This document shows, one piece after another, positions 8,715 to 17,383 of a DNA stretch of 64,000 bases. Made by a program: the position numbers and the translations under genes. The stretch spans positions 1 to 64,000 of the forward strand of contig JAFGVE010000037.1 of the NCBI GenBank assembly GCA_016938175.1. Reading direction: 5' to 3'. The DNA is from Campylobacterales bacterium. GTDB taxonomy: Bacteria > Campylobacterota > Campylobacteria > Campylobacterales > Sulfurimonadaceae. Below the pieces are notes generated by a model, which ran no database searches, was not told where the DNA came from, and worked only from the letters and a program-made list of their open reading frames with translations. Every line of letters starts with the position of its first letter. Position 1 is the first letter of the stretch.

Positions 8715-9166
8715 TAGTAATCCTTCCGCGCTCTTTCCATTTCACGTTTCTGATCTTTCTCTTTTAAATCATTACGTTTATCATGAGTCTGTTTTCCCTT
8801 GGCAATAGCAATTTGTAACTTCGCTATATTTCTATCATTAAAATAAAGTTGCAAAGGCACTATCGTATAACCATCACGAGTCACAGCTTTAAGCATTTTG
8901 GCAATCTGCTTTTTATGTAACAGAAGCTTACGACTTCCTCTCTCTTCATGCCCATAAAAATGGTGTGTCGTCTCTAATCTTCCGATATGAGCATTAAAGA
9001 GTATAGGTTCATTCCTTACAAACTTAATAAAGCTATCTTTTAAGTTTACTCTATGTGCACGTATACCCTTTACTTCACTCCCTTTTAAGACAAGTCCAGC
9101 TTCAAACTTCTCTTCTATAAAGTAATCATGATACGCTTTTTTATTTTTAGCTATTGTTTCACCCAT
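8714..9166 (-). CDS. smpB: SsrA (tmRNA)-binding protein SmpB
   Basis: SmpB carries tmRNA to stalled ribosomes for trans-translation and protein tagging. The 150-aa product has the family's core [25 protein letters not shown] and the basic C-terminal tail [24 protein letters not shown] that reaches the decoding centre. It overlaps ispE by 8 bases. The tmRNA gene is not seen in this window. An SspB-like candidate adaptor lies 5 kb away. Confidence 0.97.
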   Translation of the reverse strand: MGETIAKNKKAYHDYFIEEKFEAGLVLKGSEVKGIRAHRVNLKDSFIKFVRNEPILFNAHIGRLETTHHFYGHEERGSRKLLLHKKQIAKMLKAVTRDGYTIVPLQLYFNDRNIAKLQIAIAKGKQTHDKRNDLKEKDQKREMERARKDY

Positions 9167-9956
9167 TTTCTATCTCTTTAATTTTAAAAAAGCTACTACC
9201 ACTTCCGCTGAAATAGTAGCCATGTTTATAGTGATTTTTTAAATCTTTGTACTCTTGAAGTGCAGGTTTAAAAAGGTCATTCGCTTCATCTGCACTCATC
9301 GAAGCTAAAACTTCAAGCGAGTTTTTATCTTTTAACTCTTGAGCAACAAAACCGTCTATCGGTGCAAAAAAATCTTCTCTATAAACTTTATAAACTGTTG
9401 GTGTGCTTATTTCAATTTTTGGTGTATAAACTTCTATATCTAAAAGCGGTTCCAAAAACTCCTCTACAACCTCACCTATTCCACTGACATTTGCACTCTC
9501 ATATCCATAAATGAAAAATGGAACATCCGCACCAACCTGTAAACCTATTTTTGCCAGTTCATTCAAACTAAGTCCCAAGTTGAGTGCATTATTACACATT
9601 TTAAGATATGTTGCAGCATCACTACTTCCACCGCCAAGCCCTGCAAAAGCGGGAATATTTTTCTCAACCTTAATCGCATAGTTATGCATCAACTGCTCTA
9701 ATGCTTCTGAGCCCGTTGCCTCTTTTAATGCAAAATAAGCTTTATAGATTGTATTTTGTTCAGTTGTACAAGAAAAGTCACCGATGATTTTAAATGTGTT
9801 CATCTTCGCATCTGTCTCCTCTTTTGGAACAAAAGAGAGCTCATCATAAAGATTTTTTACTCGCATAAAACGTGATAAAATTTCATGATAGTTCCCGCGA
9901 ACTCCAGTTATCTTTAAAAAGATATTTACCTTGGCATATGCCTTATATTTTTTCAT
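9159..9956 (-). CDS. ispE: 4-diphosphocytidyl-2-C-methyl-D-erythritol kinase
   Basis: IspE phosphorylates CDP-methylerythritol in the MEP route to isoprenoids. The 265-aa GHMP-kinase-type protein has the N-terminal [19 protein letters not shown] and the ATP-binding [17 protein letters not shown] near residue 97. It also has the C-terminal [10 protein letters not shown] motif. It sits between csrA (adjacent) and smpB (8-base overlap). The length is close to that of other Campylobacterota IspE proteins. Confidence 0.95.
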   Translation of the reverse strand: MKKYKAYAKVNIFLKITGVRGNYHEILSRFMRVKNLYDELSFVPKEETDAKMNTFKIIGDFSCTTEQNTIYKAYFALKEATGSEALEQLMHNYAIKVEKNIPAFAGLGGGSSDAATYLKMCNNALNLGLSLNELAKIGLQVGADVPFFIYGYESANVSGIGEVVEEFLEPLLDIEVYTPKIEISTPTVYKVYREDFFAPIDGFVAQELKDKNSLEVLASMSADEANDLFKPALQEYKDLKNHYKHGYYFSGSGSSFFKIKEIENG

Positions 9957-10196
9957 CTACTCTTCTGACTTCCTTAGTAGTTTACTCAGTGCTGCTATAT
10001 CTAAAGCATCTACCTTGACAGATGCAGCCTTATTGCTCTGTTTGATCTCCTGTATAAGCTCATCTCTCATAATTGAAATCTCTTTTGGAGCCTCTATACC
10101 GAGTTTTACAATTCCGTTTTCTATGGAGACTACTTTTACAACTACATTATCGCCAATATGAATAGCTTCATCTTGTTTTCTTGCTAGTACTAACAC
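9957..10196 (-). CDS. csrA: Carbon storage regulator CsrA
   Basis: CsrA is a small dimeric RNA-binding protein that represses translation by covering GGA sites. In this phylum it mainly controls flagellin synthesis together with FliW. The 79-aa product has the family start MLVLARKQDEAIHIGDNVVVKVV and the IKLGIEAPKEISIMRDEL-like core, then a longer C-terminal tail than the 61-aa E. coli protein. It overlaps truB by 7 bases. FliW is not in the window. Confidence 0.96.
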   Translation of the reverse strand: MLVLARKQDEAIHIGDNVVVKVVSIENGIVKLGIEAPKEISIMRDELIQEIKQSNKAASVKVDALDIAALSKLLRKSEE

Positions 10197-11011
10197 TCTA
10201 TTCTCCCTAATTCATATTTTACTCTACTATTTTCAATGCTTACAATTGCAATACTTTCACCGCTATCTAACCAATATGTTCCGTCCTCTTGAATCTCCAT
10301 ATCTTCTAAAGCAAGAACTCTTCCATAACGCAAGTTTTCGATGTCCCCATTATAGTAATTTTGTGCAACTGCTAATGAGTTTTTAATCTCTAGTGCCTGC
10401 TCATTTTCGTAAAAAAAAGCTCCCTCATTGAGTCTCTCCAAAGCACTAAGACTTCCAAATTCCACACCTAATCTATTTGCTATTATTCTACCTAAAGAAC
10501 GAATATAAGTCCCTTCACTTACTGTCGTTTCAAAAGTAATAAAGGGATGACAGTAGTGTAGTAATTTTATATCATATATAGTTGAGTTAATTTTATTGAG
10601 CGTGAAACTTTTACCAGCTCTTGCCAAATCATAAGCTCTCTCTCCATTAATACGCTTTGCAGAGAAAATAGGCGGTTCATACTCTAACTCACCTTGTAAT
10701 GAAGAGAGAATATCTTCTACATGTTCTTGCGAAAATGTTTTTATATCTGCAACATCTTCTATCATTTCAGTATCTAGGGAATCACTTTTTGCACCTAGCC
10801 ATAACGTAGCACGATAACGCTTTGGTGCCTTATCTAAAAAACGAAAAAGTTTTGTATGACTTCCAAAACCTATTAAAAGCACTCCTTTTGCAAAAGGGTC
10901 TAATGTTCCAGAAAATCCCGCTTTTTTAACTCCATACTTCCGTTTAAGTTTAGAGAGGAAAAGATTTGAACCAATTCCAGAAGGTTTATACGCAACAAAA
11001 AGACGATTCAC
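10190..11011 (-). CDS. truB: tRNA pseudouridine55 synthase TruB
   Basis: TruB makes pseudouridine 55 in the T-loop of tRNAs. The 273-aa product has VAYKPSGIGSN at the start and the catalytic KAGFSGTLDPFAKGVLLIG with its nucleophilic aspartate near residue 38. It also has the family SEGTYIRSLGRIIANRLG stretch. It overlaps uvrD by four bases (ATGA type) and csrA by seven. The identification is secure. Confidence 0.96.
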   Translation of the reverse strand: MNRLFVAYKPSGIGSNLFLSKLKRKYGVKKAGFSGTLDPFAKGVLLIGFGSHTKLFRFLDKAPKRYRATLWLGAKSDSLDTEMIEDVADIKTFSQEHVEDILSSLQGELEYEPPIFSAKRINGERAYDLARAGKSFTLNKINSTIYDIKLLHYCHPFITFETTVSEGTYIRSLGRIIANRLGVEFGSLSALERLNEGAFFYENEQALEIKNSLAVAQNYYNGDIENLRYGRVLALEDMEIQEDGTYWLDSGESIAIVSIENSRVKYELGRIEC

Positions 11012-13056
11012 AGTCTCTCCACAAATGAAGCAAGAATTTCACGTTTTGTCCCAGCAAAATTAATTTGTAGTTTAAACTCCCTTCCTGATTTGCTCACACC
11101 TGTAACACGCCCAGTTCCAAAAACCTTGTGACGTACCAAATCACCCTTTTTAAAAGCTGTATTTTTCTCTACAATCAAAGAGCCTTCACAAAGTCCAGCC
11201 TCATTAAAAAATCTACTCTTCTGTAAATCACTTCTACGCCCTTTATAGAAACGACTACCAGCATGAGAAAGGGTTAGTGTATCTTTAGCACGAGTCATAG
11301 AAACATATCCAAGCCTACGTTCTTCTTCAAGATCGCTACCATCACCGACAAGAGGTAAAAATCCCTCTTCCATACCTATAATAAACACATGCTCAAACTC
11401 AAGTCCTTTACTTGCATGAATACTCATCATATAAATAGATTCACCCTCAACTTGGTCCTGCTCACTCTGTAGGGTCAACTCATTTAAAAATTCATCCAGA
11501 GTTGCTTCAGGGGATTTTTTGACAAAGTCTCTAAAAAGACCGTAAAACTCATCCATATTCAAGATACGTTCATCCTCATCCTGAACCCCTTTATATATCT
11601 CTTTTAGAGAAAAACGCTCTTCTAAAATATCTATAAACTCATACGTTGACTCTTTTGCAAGCTTTGCAACATCTTCAATATTTGTTACAAACTCTTTGAG
11701 TGTAGCAGCATTCTTCTTCTTTACCAGTTCAACGAGTGTATCCATACTTACATTTTTAATGTATTCAAAAATAGACATTCCATCTGCATGTGCAGCCAAC
11801 TCTATCTTATCTACACTCGCTTTACCAAGTCCGCGTTTCGGCTTATTGACTATACGTTTAAATGAAAAATCATCATGATTGTTTGTAATAACACGGATAT
11901 ATGAAATAAGGTCTTTAATCTCTGCACGATCATAAAAACGTAACCCACCGACAAGCTTATAAGCAATACGTGCACGATTTAAACCCTCTTCTATAGAACG
12001 GGAGAGAACATTCACACGATATAAAATAGCTATCTCTTTTGCTCTGACACCTGAGTCTAAAAGCTTCTGTACCTTTATAGCTATCTTACGTGCTTCTTCA
12101 TTTTCATCATTTGAATTTAAGACGGTAACATCGTCACCGCCACCACAAGTAGAAATAAGTTTTTTACCTAAACGTGAGCGATTATGCTCAATAAGAGCAT
12201 TCGCAACATTTAAAATAGGAGACTTTGAACGGTAATTCTCTTCAAGCTTAAAAACCTTTGCCCCAATAAAATCTTCATCAAACTCCATAATATTTCTAAT
12301 ATGTGCTCCACGCCATCCATAAATACTCTGGTCATCATCCCCAACTACACAGATGTTTTTATGTGTCAAACAGAGTTTTTGAATAAGCTTGAGTTGTAAC
12401 TCATTTGTATCTTGATACTCATCTATCATAATGTACTGGTAACGCTGTGAAGTTGACTCTGCCAACTCTTTGTTCTCATTTAAGAGTTTATATGTCAATG
12501 CAAGTAAATCATCAAAATCAACAAGATTATTTTCTAAAAGATATGCCTCATATTCTCTATAAACTTCTGCTATCTGTTTATAGTTAAAAAGTTCTGCTTG
12601 TTTATAGGCATCATCAGGAGTCATTAAAGAGTTTTTATAACGAGAAATTTCACTTGCTATAAGCGGGGTAGGAATATCAGCGTTTATTTTTTTAATAATA
12701 CGTTTTTTATCATCGGTATCTATTACAACAAAGTTATTAGCACGTCCTAATAGATGAATGTTAAACTTTAAAAACAGAAGTCCAAACTTATGAAAAGTAC
12801 ATAACAGTGGTGGGTACGCAACATTCTCAATCATTGCTAAAGAGCGCTCTTTCATCTCTTTTGCAGCTTTGTTTGTAAATGTCAGAGTGAGAGTATTAGA
12901 AGCTGGAATACCTAAAACTTCTATTAGGTATGCTAAACGAGATACAATTGTAGTCGTTTTTCCACTCCCAGCACCCGCTAAAATGAGTACTGGTCCCTCG
13001 GTTTGCTTCACAGCAGCTGACTGAGAATCGTTAAGTCTGTTAAAAATTTTTTCCAT
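11008..13056 (-). CDS. uvrD: UvrD/PcrA/Rep-family 3'-5' DNA helicase
   Basis: This is a superfamily 1A helicase of about 682 aa, used in nucleotide excision and mismatch repair or in clearing replication forks. It has the Q-motif LNDSQSAAVKQ, Walker A GAGSGKTTT, Walker B-type MIDEYQDTN, GDDDQSIYGWRGA, and the motif V/VI stretches SIHASKGLEFEHVF and LGYVSMTRAKDTL. The track starts at a GTG (13065). I prefer the ATG at 13056 (MEKIFNRLND), which matches the usual family start. The C-terminus has a Tudor-like KxxDLVRHKVFGTGRV domain typical of PcrA/UvrD. Confidence 0.95.
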   Translation of the reverse strand: MEKIFNRLNDSQSAAVKQTEGPVLILAGAGSGKTTTIVSRLAYLIEVLGIPASNTLTLTFTNKAAKEMKERSLAMIENVAYPPLLCTFHKFGLLFLKFNIHLLGRANNFVVIDTDDKKRIIKKINADIPTPLIASEISRYKNSLMTPDDAYKQAELFNYKQIAEVYREYEAYLLENNLVDFDDLLALTYKLLNENKELAESTSQRYQYIMIDEYQDTNELQLKLIQKLCLTHKNICVVGDDDQSIYGWRGAHIRNIMEFDEDFIGAKVFKLEENYRSKSPILNVANALIEHNRSRLGKKLISTCGGGDDVTVLNSNDENEEARKIAIKVQKLLDSGVRAKEIAILYRVNVLSRSIEEGLNRARIAYKLVGGLRFYDRAEIKDLISYIRVITNNHDDFSFKRIVNKPKRGLGKASVDKIELAAHADGMSIFEYIKNVSMDTLVELVKKKNAATLKEFVTNIEDVAKLAKESTYEFIDILEERFSLKEIYKGVQDEDERILNMDEFYGLFRDFVKKSPEATLDEFLNELTLQSEQDQVEGESIYMMSIHASKGLEFEHVFIIGMEEGFLPLVGDGSDLEEERRLGYVSMTRAKDTLTLSHAGSRFYKGRRSDLQKSRFFNEAGLCEGSLIVEKNTAFKKGDLVRHKVFGTGRVTGVSKSGREFKLQINFAGTKREILASFVERL

Positions 13057-13097
13057 AAGAACCACTGTATTGTAAAAGTTGTCTGTTAATTCTTTTT

Positions 13098-13103
13098 ATT
13101 ATA
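13098..13103 (-). promoter_or_regulatory. -10 box for the uvrD operon
   Basis: TATAAT on the minus strand lies 41 bases before the uvrD ATG. A second, weaker TACAAT lies at 13069-13074. No clear -35 box is visible. This promoter probably drives the long uvrD-truB-csrA-ispE-smpB run. Confidence 0.45.
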
Positions 13104-13141
13104 ACGAAAAAGCGGTAAATTATTACAAACCTATTGCTTTA

Positions 13142-13162
13142 ATTATAATTATCAGTTATAAT
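13142..13162. promoter_or_regulatory. Perfect 21-bp dyad overlapping the lysR -10 box
   Basis: ATTATAA and TTATAAT arms (7 bp each) flank a 7-bp spacer. The centre also fits the T-N11-A core of LysR-family boxes, and the right arm contains the lysR gene's TATAAT (13157-13162). An autoregulatory operator is the natural reading but is not proven, since A/T-rich dyads arise easily here. Confidence 0.5.
13157..13162 (+). promoter_or_regulatory. -10 box for the lysR-family gene
   Basis: TATAAT lies 31 bases before the ATG at 13194 and is followed by the AGGAA ribosome-binding site at 13184-13188. It is part of the 21-bp dyad. Confidence 0.5.
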
Positions 13163-13193
13163 TTTGTTATCAATATTACTTATAGGAATTATT

Positions 13194-14096
13194 ATGTTAA
13201 GAGATTTTGCCAAACTACAAACTTTTTTAATGGTTATTAAAGAGAAAAGTTTTTCAAAAGCATCTGCAAAATTAGGTATTTCACAACCGGCAGTTACACA
13301 ACAAATAAAATTTATTGAAGACTATCTAGATACAAAAATAGTTGACAGAAAGAAAAATGGAATTCTGCTGACAAAAGAGGGAGAGGACCTTTTCCGTATA
13401 GCACAAAGACTAGACAAAGCAATAACAAATAGTGAAAAAGAGCTTTTAAAAATTATTAATAAAGAGTTTACCTTTGTTATGGGTGCTTCATTTGCAATTG
13501 GAAACTATGTACTTCCAAACTACCTAAGCGAAGTAAAAAAACGTATTGAAAACGAAGTTTTTATGAATGTAGACAACTCAGAGAGAATTATTGAACAATT
13601 AGAAGACAAAAAAATCGATGTAGCTCTTATAGAGTCACCTGTTTTCCGTGACAATATTATCTATAGAGAATGGGTTGAAGACGAACTTGTGGTTTTCTCA
13701 AATCAGCCAATTAAAAAGCAACTCACAGGTGAAGACCTTTTTGAATTTGACTGGATTTGTAGAAATGAAAACTCACATACAAGAAAACTTACTGCAGAAG
13801 TCTTTGAGGAGATGGGTGTACAGTGTAGTAACTTTAATGTTTTAGGCGTTTTAGAGAGTCCTACATCAATCAAAGAGACTATTTTGCACGCAGATAAAAG
13901 TTCTGCAAGACCATTAGTCTCTATTATGTCTCGTCACGTTATCAAGTCTGAACTTGAAGATGGCAGACTCTACGAAGCAAGACTAAAAAACTTTAACATA
14001 ACAAGACACTTTTACATTGCATACTCAAAAGATAAAAAGCATGATGCTTTCGTTGACAACGTTGTGAACTATCTACTCTCGCTTAGTAAGGTCTAA
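13194..14096 (+). CDS. LysR-family transcriptional regulator
   Basis: The 300-aa product is a typical LysR regulator. It has an N-terminal winged helix-turn-helix (SFSKASAKLGISQPAVTQQIKFIEDYLDTKIVDRKKNG, about residues 20-57) and a C-terminal periplasmic-binding-like effector domain from about 90. I start it at the ATG at 13194, which has an AGGAA site; the track's TTG start at 13164 falls inside the promoter. It is divergent from uvrD and convergent with an SspB-like gene. A role in cysteine or sulfur control is tempting because cysK lies 1 kb away, but nothing in the sequence shows the ligand. Confidence 0.9.
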   Translation: MLRDFAKLQTFLMVIKEKSFSKASAKLGISQPAVTQQIKFIEDYLDTKIVDRKKNGILLTKEGEDLFRIAQRLDKAITNSEKELLKIINKEFTFVMGASFAIGNYVLPNYLSEVKKRIENEVFMNVDNSERIIEQLEDKKIDVALIESPVFRDNIIYREWVEDELVVFSNQPIKKQLTGEDLFEFDWICRNENSHTRKLTAEVFEEMGVQCSNFNVLGVLESPTSIKETILHADKSSARPLVSIMSRHVIKSELEDGRLYEARLKNFNITRHFYIAYSKDKKHDAFVDNVVNYLLSLSKV

Positions 14097-14117
14097 GTTC
14101 TATTTTAAGAACTTAGA
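14092..14117. terminator. Bidirectional hairpin over two convergent stop codons
   Basis: A perfect 10-bp stem (tctaagttct / agaacttaga, 6-nt loop) spans the lysR stop (14094-14096) and the stop of the SspB-like gene (14100-14102). It could end transcription from both sides. There is only a short T-run, so its strength is uncertain. Confidence 0.55.
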
Positions 14118-14561
14118 GTTTTCCGGGTTACTTAAAAAAGAGGCCATAGAGTTTTCAACTCCCGCCTCATCCATCTCATTCTTTTTAACTATCTCTTCTA
14201 CTTCCTGATTTGGTGCCAAATTAATCAAAACAGGTGTTTCATCAACTATTATTTGCATAATACTGAGCAGTGATACACTGACAACACTACCAAAGTTATC
14301 GCTCCCAAAACCAGCTTCAAAAATTAACATCTCTTTTTCAATACGAGCCGTTTCAAAAGTATAACCTGCTAAAAAGAAAAGTGTAAGTGGACGGAACTCA
14401 CCATCTATACTTTCAGGTAGAGGAGGATTAAAACTAATCTCCTCTATTTTACAAAGAATTCCAAAATTTTGCTCCTCTTCAAAAAAGTGAACAATTAGAT
14501 TCTCTATACTCTTTTGCATCAATTTTGCAAAATTTTTATTTTGTATGACATTTTCTAGCAA
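14100..14561 (-). CDS. Conserved protein with a possible SspB-like fold
   Basis: I do not recognise this 153-aa protein firmly. The middle part (AGYTFETARIEKEMLIFEAGFGSDNFGSV... then VSVSLLSIMQIIVDETP, about residues 65-108) resembles the SspB core, where an F/NARFGG turn is followed by VSVPLxxVLAIY. The C-terminus ends SKFLK after a loose linker, reminiscent of the ClpX-binding LRVVK tail of SspB. SspB delivers ssrA-tagged proteins to ClpXP. The TTG start has a GGGGAAA site 7 bases upstream and overlaps the aminotransferase gene by 7 bases. The likeness is weak and could be chance. Confidence 0.75.
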   Translation of the reverse strand: MLENVIQNKNFAKLMQKSIENLIVHFFEEEQNFGILCKIEEISFNPPLPESIDGEFRPLTLFFLAGYTFETARIEKEMLIFEAGFGSDNFGSVVSVSLLSIMQIIVDETPVLINLAPNQEVEEIVKKNEMDEAGVENSMASFLSNPENSKFLK

Positions 14562-15142
14562 ATAATTTCCCCTATATTTTCTGATGCAATTATATCAAAA
14601 TCTATCATCGCATTTAAAAGAGCAACCTTAGAAAAGCTAGCTAAATCATCAACAAAAATATCTTGAGCAATAATTTTTTTTTCATTGAGATAACGTGCTC
14701 TAGTTGTTCCTTCCAGAAGTGGTCTCTTAGGTGTAATCCACTTATCTCCATCAAAAAATGCAATATTGGCTATAGAAGTATCTCGAATTAAACCACTTTT
14801 GACCATGAGAATGTCATCACATTCACCTCTCAGAGTAAAAAGAGTGTCTATCAATTTTCTGTCAGCATATTTTTTTTCATAAGTAATTTCATCATTATAG
14901 ATAATTTTGAGTCTTTCTACCCTACGTTTAACATAAGGAATATACTCAACAGAAATATTTTCATGATCATACACTACTCTACATCTATAAAGTCCAAAAG
15001 GTGGTGGGGAGAGAATATCTTTAAGAGAATGTGGTTTATTGGAAGATATATCAAGAGCTTTATTGAGACGCTCTTGATGATATTGAAGATGAAAAAGCTC
15101 CCCATTTAGAGCTTTAATCGTTTCTAAATAGGCCTTACTCAC
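14555..15142 (-). CDS. Class IV aminotransferase-fold protein, PabC-like
   Basis: The product (about 195 aa) resembles aminodeoxychorismate lyase, which makes p-aminobenzoate for folate from aminodeoxychorismate with PLP. Visible family features are the N-terminal YLETIKALNGELFHLQYHQERL and the C-terminal DTSIANIAFFDGDKWITPKRPLLEGTTRARYL. The track starts at 15181 inside cysK. I prefer the GTG at 15142 (VSKAYLETIKAL), whose codon overlaps the last codons of cysK. It is shorter than the usual 270 aa. No pabA or pabB is nearby, so the pathway is inferred from family alone. Confidence 0.8.
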   Translation of the reverse strand: MSKAYLETIKALNGELFHLQYHQERLNKALDISSNKPHSLKDILSPPPFGLYRCRVVYDHENISVEYIPYVKRRVERLKIIYNDEITYEKKYADRKLIDTLFTLRGECDDILMVKSGLIRDTSIANIAFFDGDKWITPKRPLLEGTTRARYLNEKKIIAQDIFVDDLASFSKVALLNAMIDFDIIASENIGEIIC

Positions 15143-16058
15143 CAAAGAGTTCTGTACTAAGATAACGTTCACCAGTATCACAAAGGATTGTCACAATAGT
15201 TTTACCTTGAAACTCTGGACGTGAAGCAACTTGCATAGCAGCGTATACATTCGCACCAGCAGAGATACCTACTAAGAGTCCCTCCTCTTTTGCTAGCATT
15301 TTTGCAGTTTTTATTGCATCCTCATTGCTTACTTGAAGTACTTCTCCATAAATCTCAGTATCAAGAATTGCCGGAACGAACCCTGCTCCAATTCCCTGTA
15401 TTTTATGAGGTCCGGGAGCGTTTCCAGAAAGTACAGCTGAAGCCTCTGGTTCAACTGCAAAAATCTTTATGCTACTCACTTCCTGACGGAGTACTTTTGA
15501 TGTACCTGTAATTGTTCCACCCGTACCAATAGCCGCTACAAAAGCATCAAGCTTTCCATCTGTATCATTTAAAATCTCACGTGCTGTTGTCAGTTCATGT
15601 ATCTCAGGATTAGAAGGGTTTTCAAACTGTTGGAGTATTATAGAGTTATGTGTAAGTGCTTGTAGTTCTTGGGCTTTTGCAATTGCACCTGCCATACCTT
15701 TTGCTGCAGGAGTAAGCACCAACTCTGCACCTAGAGCTTTAAGTAGATTACGTCTCTCTATAGACATAGACTCAGGCATAGTCAAGACTAGTTTTAAATT
15801 CTGTGCTGCACAATTTGCAGCAAGAGCAATACCTGTATTTCCACTTGTTGGCTCTATAATTGTTGTCTCAGGGGTAATTACACCAGACTCCAAGCCACGA
15901 CGAATCATATTAAAACCTATTCTGTCCTTTACAGAACTCGTAGGATTCATAAACTCACACTTACCGATAATAGTCGCACCTGTAGATGCAGAAGGCTTGT
16001 TTAGCTTTACTAAAGGGGTATTACCAACAAGCTCGGTGATATTATTTGCTATCTTCAT
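15135..16058 (-). CDS. cysK: Cysteine synthase (O-acetylserine sulfhydrylase)
   Basis: CysK makes cysteine from O-acetylserine and sulfide, using PLP. The 307-aa product has LVGNTPLVKL at the start, the PLP lysine in NPTSSVKDRIG near residue 44, and TSGNTGIALA near residue 70. The phosphate-binding GTGGTITG lies near residue 175. It has a good AAAAGGAA site before its ATG and is the first gene of a cysK-pabC-sspB-like run. A plus-strand hypothetical gene is divergent from it. Confidence 0.96.
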   Translation of the reverse strand: MKIANNITELVGNTPLVKLNKPSASTGATIIGKCEFMNPTSSVKDRIGFNMIRRGLESGVITPETTIIEPTSGNTGIALAANCAAQNLKLVLTMPESMSIERRNLLKALGAELVLTPAAKGMAGAIAKAQELQALTHNSIILQQFENPSNPEIHELTTAREILNDTDGKLDAFVAAIGTGGTITGTSKVLRQEVSSIKIFAVEPEASAVLSGNAPGPHKIQGIGAGFVPAILDTEIYGEVLQVSNEDAIKTAKMLAKEEGLLVGISAGANVYAAMQVASRPEFQGKTIVTILCDTGERYLSTELFGE

Positions 16059-16103
16059 ATATAATTCCTTTTAATACAAATATTCTACACAAATGAGGTT
16101 AAC

Positions 16104-16361
16104 ATGGCTACATATACAAGTGACGGAAAGAAGCTAATTGGTGTAGAATATGATGTGATTGCGCAAATTGGTGACACTGTAGATGGAATGCGTGTACTCT
16201 CAACTGACTTTAATGAGCATAAAGAACAAGCTGTATTTTTACTAGAGCCAAACACCCGTGTTACCTGTTACGTTTTTGATGAAATATTTATTTTAGGCAA
16301 AGCAGAAGGTTTTGACAACCTTGGTGATGCTATTCAAGCGTGGAAAGCTGGAGAAATTTAA
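16104..16361 (+). CDS. Conserved hypothetical protein, 85 aa
   Basis: I do not recognise this small acidic protein (MATYTSDGKKLIGVEYDVIAQIGDTVDG...). It has no signal peptide, membrane segment or metal motif. Its probable beta-rich core ends with a C-terminal helix (NLGDAIQAWKAGEI). A TGAGG ribosome-binding site precedes the ATG. It is divergent from cysK, and its stop codon overlaps the murG stop on the other strand within TTTAA. Codon use is like its neighbours, so it is probably a real gene. Confidence 0.75.
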   Translation: MATYTSDGKKLIGVEYDVIAQIGDTVDGMRVLSTDFNEHKEQAVFLLEPNTRVTCYVFDEIFILGKAEGFDNLGDAIQAWKAGEI

Positions 16362-17374
16362 ACTAAAGAAACTACTTGACGTATCATTTTTTGCGCTACA
16401 TCTGTTGTAGCATACTGCATAAGAGCCTCACTTTTCTTCTCCAAAGGCTCATCTAAAAGTTCTACAAGCTTCTCTTTAAGACCTTCACCTTCTCTTTGGC
16501 ACCATCCAAGTTTATTTTCTACAATAAATGCTGCATTATGGAATTGATGGTCTCCTGCTGCATGAGGGTATGGTATAAAAAGTGCAGGACAACCATTAAG
16601 ACTAAGTTCCCAAAGTGTAGAAGCACCGGCCCTACTTACGGCAAAGTCTGCTCTTTCAATGAGTGCAGGCAGTTCTGAAGTAAAACCATATAGCTCTACC
16701 CTAACACCCATCTTCTCATACTCACTCTTAACACGTTCAAAATCACTCTCACCAGTTTGATGAATAATCCCAATACCTTTTTTTTGTAACTCCAAAGCAC
16801 TCCTCAGTGCTAAGTCATTAATGGCTTTAGCACCGTGAGAGCCACCTAAAAATATGATGTTCTTAAGTGTGGTACGTAGACGTGCTTTTTGAACGTATAC
16901 CTCTTTTACTGGATACCCTTGAATAGGAGAGTTTTTATCATAGGCAGAGATAAAAGCTTTTGCAAAGGGTTTTAAAAGTGAGTTTAATCTGCCTTCTACG
17001 GCATTTTGTTCATGAATAAAAAGCGGTAAAAAACGACTAAGTGTTGCAAATGATGCAGGTGCTGCTGAAAATCCTCCAACACTATATGTAGCTTGAATTT
17101 GATGCTGTTTTAAAATTTTTCTTGCACTCAAAAATGCACGAAATATTTTCCATAAAGCTTTAAATTTTCCAAATCCTTTTTGATTCACTACACCTGAAGT
17201 TTCTAAAAAATATACATGTGAAAAAGAACTTCTTTCACCAAAGTAACGTCTGTCCTGTCCATGTGTAGAACCTATAAAAATAGCTTCATGACCTTCTAAA
17301 ACCGCTGCTTCTACAAGTGCTTCGGCTATCATTAGATGTCCGCCTGTTCCACCACCTGTTATACATAACTTCAC
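16358..17374 (-). CDS. murG: UDP-GlcNAc:lipid I transferase MurG
   Basis: MurG turns lipid I into lipid II, the peptidoglycan precursor, at the inner face of the membrane. The 338-aa GT-B enzyme has the N-terminal CITGGGTGGHLMIAEAL, the YSVGGFSAAPASFAT membrane-contact region and HEQNAVEGRLNSLL. The C-terminal donor site is the region SRAGASTLWELSLNGCPALFIPYPHAAGDHQ. It follows ftsW by 9 bases. Confidence 0.96.
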   Translation of the reverse strand: MKLCITGGGTGGHLMIAEALVEAAVLEGHEAIFIGSTHGQDRRYFGERSSFSHVYFLETSGVVNQKGFGKFKALWKIFRAFLSARKILKQHQIQATYSVGGFSAAPASFATLSRFLPLFIHEQNAVEGRLNSLLKPFAKAFISAYDKNSPIQGYPVKEVYVQKARLRTTLKNIIFLGGSHGAKAINDLALRSALELQKKGIGIIHQTGESDFERVKSEYEKMGVRVELYGFTSELPALIERADFAVSRAGASTLWELSLNGCPALFIPYPHAAGDHQFHNAAFIVENKLGWCQREGEGLKEKLVELLDEPLEKKSEALMQYATTDVAQKMIRQVVSLV

Positions 17375-17383
17375 AACTCGCTC

